From positions 1-10,312 of the forward strand of contig CAIKKV010000433.1 of the NCBI GenBank assembly GCA_903828035.1: a stretch of DNA of 10,312 bases, in the 5' to 3' direction. The stretch is from an uncultured bacterium. Lineage in GTDB: Bacteria; Verrucomicrobiota; Kiritimatiellia; CAIKKV01. The notes beneath the pieces are model-generated. The model did no database searches. It was not told the origin of the DNA and worked only from the letters and a program-made list of their open reading frames with translations. Position numbers and translations under genes: made by a program. Shown here one piece after another: positions 6,330 through 10,312 of the stretch; position 1 is the first letter of the stretch, and every line of letters begins with the position of its first letter.

Positions 6330-7685
6330 ATGAAGAAAATAGTCCGCTTGAATGGCGAATGGAAAAAAATCATCAAGGTGATCAAGGCCTATGACGGCCG
6401 GATCGACCCCCTGTATATGACTCCGGCTTCGGAGTTCAAGCGCCGGCAGGACCTGGTCAAAAAGGCCTTGGCCGCGGGCGGCTTTGACGCGGGCGTGGTG
6501 TTTTCGGACGAACACTACTGCGGCGATGTTCCCTACCTGGGCGGCAACACCAACATCTCGGTGGAGCAGGTGGCCGGGCTGATGGGGCCGACCGGCTTTC
6601 ACCTGATCGCCGGGCTGGAAGGCGGCTATGTGGCCGAGCAGCTCTCCGGCCGCTCGGGCTGCACGGTGCACAAGGCGGAGCTGCTGCAGCTGGCCGACGA
6701 GAAATATCCCGTGGCGGCCGAGCGGATGGAGGACATCCTGGAGCAGGTGACGGGCAAGCCGCTGAAGAAGATCCGCAAGATCGCCCTGTTGACCCCCCGG
6801 CAGGTGCTGCCCACCAGCCTGACCGATTACCTCGTCCGCCTGTTCGGGGCGAAGAACGTGGTGGATGCGCAGGAGCTGTATTTCAAGATCAAGTACGAGA
6901 AGTCGGATGTGGAAATGCGCCTGATCGCGGATGCCTGCCATGTGGCGGACGCCATGATGCGCGGCATGCTGGCTGTTCTGCAGCCCGGCATGCTGGAGAC
7001 CGAGGTGGCGGCCTGGGGGTCCTTCATCGGCAAGGAGCTCGGGTGCGAGGATTGCGGCTTCAAGGTGATGGTGGGCGCCAACGAGGCGAACCGCACCCTG
7101 ATCGGCAAGGCGCTGAACCGGCCGATCCAGAAGGGCGACTGGGTCCATCTGGGCGTGGCGCCCACGCGCGACGGCATGAACTCCTGCATTCGCCGGTCGG
7201 TGATCGCGGGCCGGGTCCGGCCGGACCAGCAGTACTGGTTCGATTTCATCGAAAAGGCCTACAAGGTCGGCTTTCGCAAGTATGCGGAGGTGGCGGCCAA
7301 GAATCTTCCGGCCCGGCTGCAGGAGCAGGCGCTGGTTGATTTCTACGCCTCGAAAGCGGCCGAGGTGTCGAAGCGTGCCGGCAAGCCGATTCCCCTGGCG
7401 CGGCTGAAGCCCTACACCGGCACCCACAACTCGGGCTACACGGAATGCCAGGAGTTTTACGGCGCTATCACCCTGGATTCGCACAAGCCCCTCGGACGCC
7501 AGGTGGTGACCATGCTCGATGTGGCGCTGCGCGGGTTCGGGAACCACTGGAACGACCTGGTGATCCCGGGGTTCGATTACGTGGTGATCGAGAACACGCT
7601 AGGCAAGTTCGGCAAGCAGGTGAAGACCCTTACGCGCCTGCCCTTGAATGTCCAGGGGCTGGTCGGGCACGCGGCGGAGCTTTAG
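6330..7685 (+). CDS. divergent M24 (creatinase/aminopeptidase P fold) family protein
   Basis: The 451-residue protein has an N-terminal creatinase-type domain (about 30-190) and a C-terminal pita-bread domain (about 195-440). The block GDWVHLGVAPTRDG then SCIRRSV (269-291) aligns without gaps to the family consensus GDxVxxDxGxxxxGYxxDxxRT: the two metal-binding aspartates are replaced by G275 and C286, while R289 is kept. H366 (in TGTHNSGYTECQ) occupies the catalytic histidine position and E421 (VVIENT) the last glutamate, but the other glutamate position falls on L396 in VVTMLDVAL. Loss of the aspartates is also known in creatinase, which works without metal, so this may be a metal-independent hydrolase or a non-catalytic protein rather than an Xaa-Pro peptidase. 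The substrate is unknown. No signal peptide is seen, so it is probably cytoplasmic. It has its own promoter. Codon use is strongly G/C-ending, perhaps reflecting high expression. Confidence 0.85.
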   Translation: MKKIVRLNGEWKKIIKVIKAYDGRIDPLYMTPASEFKRRQDLVKKALAAGGFDAGVVFSDEHYCGDVPYLGGNTNISVEQVAGLMGPTGFHLIAGLEGGYVAEQLSGRSGCTVHKAELLQLADEKYPVAAERMEDILEQVTGKPLKKIRKIALLTPRQVLPTSLTDYLVRLFGAKNVVDAQELYFKIKYEKSDVEMRLIADACHVADAMMRGMLAVLQPGMLETEVAAWGSFIGKELGCEDCGFKVMVGANEANRTLIGKALNRPIQKGDWVHLGVAPTRDGMNSCIRRSVIAGRVRPDQQYWFDFIEKAYKVGFRKYAEVAAKNLPARLQEQALVDFYASKAAEVSKRAGKPIPLARLKPYTGTHNSGYTECQEFYGAITLDSHKPLGRQVVTMLDVALRGFGNHWNDLVIPGFDYVVIENTLGKFGKQVKTLTRLPLNVQGLVGHAAEL

Positions 7686-8046
7686 GCTTCGGCAGCGGGG
7701 TTTTGGTTCCCCGCGCGGTGACGCGCACCAGGGTGACCGTGGTGGAGAAGACGATCTCCTCGCGGTCGGACTCGGGCGGGCGGCGGAAGACCTCCACCTT
7801 GTATTGCGCCGAGGTGCGGCCGAGGCGGATCTGGCCGGCTTCAAACCGGAGCATGTCCCCGTTTCCGGAACGCCTGCGGAACTCCACCTGGTCCATGGCC
7901 ACGGTCAGGAAGAGGCAGCCGGGGAAGTCCCGGCTGGCGGCCATCCAGGCCACCTCGTCGACCCATTTGAGCAGGTTGCCCCCGAACAGGAAGCCGTAGT
8001 GGTTCAGGTGCTCGGTCATGACCAGTTTGTAGGTGGTGATGGACAT
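7630..8046 (-). CDS. acyl-CoA thioesterase, hotdog fold
   Basis: The 138-residue protein resembles the YciA / acyl-CoA hydrolase group, which hydrolyses acyl-CoA thioesters to free acid and CoA in the cytoplasm. The key segment NHYGFLFGGNLLKWVDEVAW (15-34) carries the Asn (N15), the FGG turn (21-23) and the acidic residue on the central helix (D30) expected for catalysis. The rest follows the hotdog pattern: TVAMDQVEFRRR, then GDMLRFEAGQIRLGRTSAQYKVEV. The start ATG at 8046 is preferred to an upstream TTG at 8076, which lies inside the predicted promoter. The C-terminal 22 residues are Pro/Ala/Arg-rich, and the last 56 bases of the gene overlap the end of the M24 gene in antisense, so this tail may be a stop-codon extension. 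Acyl chain preference cannot be told. Confidence 0.87.
   Translation of the reverse strand: MSITTYKLVMTEHLNHYGFLFGGNLLKWVDEVAWMAASRDFPGCLFLTVAMDQVEFRRRSGNGDMLRFEAGQIRLGRTSAQYKVEVFRRPPESDREEIVFSTTVTLVRVTARGTKTPLPKPKAPPRARPAPGHSRAGA
7695..7714. other. hairpin between convergent genes
   Basis: GCGGGG (7695-7700) and CCCCGC (7709-7714) form a 6-base-pair stem around an 8-base loop, 9 bases after the M24 stop and inside the thioesterase coding region. No T-run follows on the plus strand, so it is at best a weak or factor-assisted terminator for the M24 transcript. Confidence 0.35.
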
Positions 8047-8052
8047 GGCGGT

Positions 8053-8081
8053 ATAGTGATTTACTTTCGGCGACAAATCAA
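8053..8081 (-). promoter_or_regulatory. promoter of the thioesterase gene, leaderless type
   Basis: On the minus strand, TTGATT (8081-8076) and CACTAT (8058-8053) are separated by 17 bases. The -10 box ends 6 bases before the ATG, so transcription should begin at or beside the start codon. No Shine-Dalgarno is present between them. It overlaps the divergent promoter of the transporter gene. Confidence 0.55.
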
Positions 8082-8089
8082 GCTACGAT
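8060..8089 (+). promoter_or_regulatory. promoter of the transporter gene, leaderless type
   Basis: TTTACT (8060-8065) and TACGAT (8084-8089) are separated by 18 bases; the -10 box ends 7 bases before the ATG at 8097. No Shine-Dalgarno is visible upstream of the ATG. The whole gap between the divergent genes is 50 bases (8047-8096), so the two polymerase sites must compete or be co-regulated. Confidence 0.5.
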
Positions 8090-8096
8090 CAACCGC

Positions 8097-9350
8097 ATGA
8101 ATGACGCCCTCCGTTTTGCCGGGATACCGGCCCGAAGGCTGGCCGCCACGCTGGCCATTGCCGCGGCGTCCGCCTTTTTGCTGTTTGGCTATGAGTTCGT
8201 GCGCAGCGTGGCCCAGTCGCTGTTTGTCGAGTCCTACGGGACCGATAAGCTCCCGTGGATCATGGCCGGGGCCCCCGTGGGAACCCTGCTCCTGGTTTAT
8301 GGATATGGCCGGCTGCTCTCCCTGACGGGCCCCCGTCTGGCGATCCTGTTGAGCACCGCCATCTCCGCCTTTGCCATCATCGGCTGCCAGAGGGCCATCC
8401 TGGCGGGGTGGGCGCCCGCCACCGCGGTGCTCTATATCTTCCGGGAAGGCTACATCGTGCTGCTGGTGGAGCAGGTCTGGTCGTTCCTGAACTCAACCTT
8501 GACCGATGCGGAAGGCCGGAAATTGAACGGCCTGGTCTGCGGCATCGCCTCGCTGGGGCCCATCGCCGGGGGCATGGTGGTCAGCGCCCTGGCGAAGAGC
8601 TGGGGCAGCGCCAACCTGCTGATGCTGGCGGCCCTCACCCTGGCTCCGGTGGGCATCCTGGCCGTGGCGTCATTCCACCTGGCCGGCGAACCGGCCCCGG
8701 CTCCCGGCGAGGGTCGCGGCCGCCATGGCCATCTGGGCTTGGGCGAGCTGGCGCATATCCCCATGCTGCGCCGGATGGCTATCCTGATCCTGCTCACCCA
8801 GGCGGTGTCGACGGCCCTGGAACTGCACATGAACGTGCGCGTCAAGGCGTTCATCCCCGATCCCGATACCCGCACGGCCTGGTTCGGGGGCCTTTATGCC
8901 ATGCTGAACACCGGAGCGGCGGTGTTTCAGTTCATTTTGACTCCGCTGGCCTTGCGGCGACTGCCGCTGATGGTCATTCATACCGCAATCCCGCTGGTGA
9001 ACATGGCGGCCGTCGCGGTATCTTTTGTCATTCCCGGCCTGGCTCCCACGGCGGCGGCCTACATGACGTTCAAGGTTCTCGACTATTCGATTTTCCGCGC
9101 CGCCAAGGAGATCCTCTACATCCCGCTGTCCTTCGATGCCCGCTACCGGGCCAAGGAGGTTATTGATGCGTTCGGTTACCGGCTGGGCAAAGGGGTCTCC
9201 TCCGCCCTCTTCGCGGCCGCCCGCGGCGTTCAGGTCATTCCCCTGGCGGTCTATCCGTTGGCGGCGTTGGCGGCGCTGGCGGCCTGGCTGCCGATGGCCC
9301 GGAGCATGGTGCGGAAAGCACAAGGGGGGGCTCCCCATGGCGCCAGCTGA
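8097..9350 (+). CDS. NTP/NDP exchange (ATP/ADP translocase-like) membrane transporter
   Basis: The 417-residue protein is an integral inner-membrane protein with about 12 hydrophobic segments (for example 17-35, 54-72, 80-98, 143-165, 172-193, 226-244, 263-283, 290-311, 379-400) and a hydrophilic central loop at about 195-222. The segment AAKEILYIPLSFDARYRAKE followed by VIDAFGYRLGKG (335-366) is characteristic of the ATP/ADP translocase (NTT/Tlc) branch related to the major facilitator superfamily. In intracellular bacteria such proteins exchange ATP for ADP or import nucleotides and NAD; in free-living bacteria the substrates of the shorter homologues are mostly unknown. A general major-facilitator assignment is the alternative. 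It is divergent from the thioesterase and overlaps the sirtuin gene by 14 bases, so the two are co-transcribed. Confidence 0.75.
   Translation: MNDALRFAGIPARRLAATLAIAAASAFLLFGYEFVRSVAQSLFVESYGTDKLPWIMAGAPVGTLLLVYGYGRLLSLTGPRLAILLSTAISAFAIIGCQRAILAGWAPATAVLYIFREGYIVLLVEQVWSFLNSTLTDAEGRKLNGLVCGIASLGPIAGGMVVSALAKSWGSANLLMLAALTLAPVGILAVASFHLAGEPAPAPGEGRGRHGHLGLGELAHIPMLRRMAILILLTQAVSTALELHMNVRVKAFIPDPDTRTAWFGGLYAMLNTGAAVFQFILTPLALRRLPLMVIHTAIPLVNMAAVAVSFVIPGLAPTAAAYMTFKVLDYSIFRAAKEILYIPLSFDARYRAKEVIDAFGYRLGKGVSSALFAAARGVQVIPLAVYPLAALAALAAWLPMARSMVRKAQGGAPHGAS
9322..9330 (+). promoter_or_regulatory. Shine-Dalgarno of the sirtuin gene
   Basis: AAGGGGGGG ends 6 bases before the ATG at 9337. It lies inside the 3' end of the transporter gene and decides the sirtuin start, because the frame is open far upstream. 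Confidence 0.65.
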
Positions 9351-10080
9351 TGCGGATTTCGACCGATTTCAGCAGCTGTTGAAGCAGGCGCGCGATATCG
9401 TCTTTCTGACAGGCGCCGGGATGTCCACCGAAAGCGGAGTTCCCGATTTCCGATCGGCCAAGGGCCTCTACGCCACAGGCGTGAGCGAAGAGGTGTTTGA
9501 CATCGACGTGTTCCTGAAGCGCCCGGAAGTGTTCTATCAATTTGCCAGGACATACGGTCCCGCATTCCGCGCCGCCCGACCGCATGCCGGCCATCGGGCC
9601 ATTACAGCCTTGTCGAAGCGGCCGCTGACCCGCGTTTCCGTGATTACGCAGAACATTGACAGCCTTCACCAGCAGGCGGGGAATCCGGTTGTTCTTCCCG
9701 TCCACGGCTCCCTGGCCACCAGCGTGTGCCTGGAATGTGGCGCGCTGACCGTGACAGAGGCGCTTTGGGCGGAGGTGGAGGCGGGGAGGGTGCCGCGCCA
9801 CGCCTGCGGCGGCGTGTTCAGGCCGGATATCGTTTTTTACGGCGAGCCGCTGCCCTCGGAGATTTTCAGGGCCGCGCGCAACCGGGTCTTTGCCGCCGAC
9901 CTGCTGGTGGTCTGTGGAACGTCGCTGACCGTCCATCCGGCGGCGGGCCTTCCCCGCGAGCGGGCGGACGCCTGCAAGGTGGTGGTGATCAATCAGGGGG
10001 AGACCTGGCTGGACGACGCTGCGGACCTGGTTTTCCGTCAGCCCGTGGGCGAGGTGCTGGGGCATGCCCTCGAGGCGTAA
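9337..10080 (+). CDS. NAD-dependent protein deacylase, Sir2 family
   Basis: Sirtuins remove acyl groups from lysine using NAD, yielding nicotinamide and O-acyl-ADP-ribose. The 247-residue protein has the Rossmann NAD motif TGAGMSTESGVPDFRS (25-40), the TQNIDSLHQQAG motif (104-115), the catalytic histidine H123 in VHGS, FRPDIVFYGE (161-170) and GTSLTVHPAAGLP (194-206). Length matches bacterial CobB-type sirtuins (about 230-250). The zinc site is unusual: C131 and C134 form a normal pair, but the second pair reads PRHACGG with only C157, the expected partner being replaced by R154 or perhaps supplied by H155. The usual PN before the conserved H86 reads PH (82-83). The start at 9337 follows a strong Shine-Dalgarno and overlaps the transporter stop by 14 bases, implying translational coupling. 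The acyl substrate cannot be deduced. Confidence 0.9.
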   Translation: MAPADADFDRFQQLLKQARDIVFLTGAGMSTESGVPDFRSAKGLYATGVSEEVFDIDVFLKRPEVFYQFARTYGPAFRAARPHAGHRAITALSKRPLTRVSVITQNIDSLHQQAGNPVVLPVHGSLATSVCLECGALTVTEALWAEVEAGRVPRHACGGVFRPDIVFYGEPLPSEIFRAARNRVFAADLLVVCGTSLTVHPAAGLPRERADACKVVVINQGETWLDDAADLVFRQPVGEVLGHALEA

Positions 10081-10087
10081 AAGAGCA

Positions 10088-10116
10088 TTGAAAAGCGGGC
10101 GTGAATCAGTCAATGT
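10088..10116 (+). promoter_or_regulatory. candidate promoter of polA
   Basis: TTGAAA (10088-10093) is a good -35 box; 17 bases later CAATGT (10111-10116) is a poor -10 box that keeps only the key A2 and T6. It ends 6 bases before the polA ATG, the same layout as the thioesterase promoter. The GAGGG at 10117-10121 is too close (1 base) to the ATG to be a standard Shine-Dalgarno. Confidence 0.35.
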
Positions 10117-10122
10117 GAGGGC

Positions 10123-10312
10123 ATGAGTAACTCCGCGGACCGGCTTTTTATCGTCGATGTGATGCCGCTGCTTTACCGCGGCCATTTTGTCTTTTTGCGC
10201 AACCCCCGGATCACGACGACCGGGATAAATACGTCGGCCCTGTTTGGCTTTGCCTCCATCCTGCTCCAGATCATTGACGAACAGAAGCCGACCCACCTGG
10301 TGCTGGTGCTCG
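10123..10312 (+). CDS. polA: DNA polymerase I, N-terminal fragment (5'-3' exonuclease domain)
   Basis: The gene runs off the window after 63 codons. The visible N-terminus has the pattern of the 5'-3' exonuclease domain that opens DNA polymerase I: RLFIVDVMPLLYRGHFVF (metal-binding Asp in the first strand), then TTTGINTSALFGFASILLQI and PTHLVLVL. The protein acts in Okazaki fragment processing and DNA repair. A free-standing exonuclease of the same family cannot be excluded from this fragment alone. The ATG is the only start after an in-frame TGA at 10102. It follows the sirtuin gene by 42 bases with no terminator visible. Confidence 0.85.
   Translation, partial: MSNSADRLFIVDVMPLLYRGHFVFLRNPRITTTGINTSALFGFASILLQIIDEQKPTHLVLVL

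Noticed and set aside
6210..7547. 445-codon open frame on the minus strand opposite the M24 gene
   Set aside because: It is a shadow of the strongly G/C-ending codons of the plus-strand gene; no start signal or recognisable domain was seen.
7695..7714. Intrinsic terminator for the M24 gene
   Set aside because: The hairpin lacks a T-run and sits in thioesterase coding sequence, so it is listed only as a hairpin.
9337..10080. Sir2 protein as part of an anti-phage defence system
   Set aside because: It is a stand-alone CobB-sized deacylase with no fused or adjacent Argonaute, SLOG, HerA or other defence effector; neighbours are metabolic and housekeeping genes.
10081..10122. Terminator between the sirtuin gene and polA
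   Set aside because: No stem of useful length followed by T residues could be found in these 42 bases.
9235..10296. 353-codon minus-strand frame opposite the sirtuin and polA start
   Set aside because: It spans two recognised plus-strand genes and the gap between them, and has no family features.

Overview
This is a compact, GC-rich bacterial chromosomal segment (roughly 60-65% GC by eye, strong G/C preference at third codon positions). It carries core genes (ribosomal protein L31, release factor 1 and its methyltransferase, the start of DNA polymerase I) among less familiar ones. I see no tRNA, rRNA, CRISPR array, transposase or phage gene. The conserved membrane-anchored protein at 2634-3929, the sialidase-like propeller protein and the style of the polA N-terminus suggest the Planctomycetes-Verrucomicrobia-Lentisphaerae-Kiritimatiellota group. 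That placement is an inference from protein style, not a database result.

Left part (1-2575): the left edge holds the end of an unrecognised reading frame interrupted by an in-frame TAG. Then comes rpmE (L31) with its own good promoter, Shine-Dalgarno and intrinsic terminator, followed by prfA (RF1) and prmC in tandem. PrmC methylates the Gln of the GGQ motif of RF1, so substrate and enzyme are adjacent.

Middle part (2576-6213): a promoter lying almost on top of its start codon drives a conserved protein of unknown function with an N-terminal membrane anchor. It overlaps by 4 bases an ApbE-type flavin transferase lipoprotein, which is followed at once by a soluble protein with Asp-box repeats of the sialidase type. 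These three form a probable operon.

Right part (6214-10312): a clear promoter precedes a divergent M24 (creatinase/aminopeptidase P fold) protein that appears to have lost most of the metal ligands of that family. It converges with, and overlaps, a minus-strand hotdog acyl-CoA thioesterase. The thioesterase is transcribed divergently from an ATP/ADP-translocase-like membrane transporter, and the 50-base gap between them holds both promoters. The transporter overlaps a sirtuin (NAD-dependent deacylase) gene by 14 bases. The window ends in the 5' end of polA.

The most interesting signals are: (1) four genes (2634, 8046 minus, 8097, 10123) whose best promoter places the transcription start at or next to the start codon, mostly without a Shine-Dalgarno, while several other genes here (rpmE, prmC, M24, sirtuin) have strong purine-rich sites, which suggests frequent leaderless transcription; (2) the M24 protein with replaced metal ligands; (3) the thioesterase / nucleotide transporter / sirtuin cluster, which could link acyl-CoA, NAD/nucleotide transport and protein deacylation.
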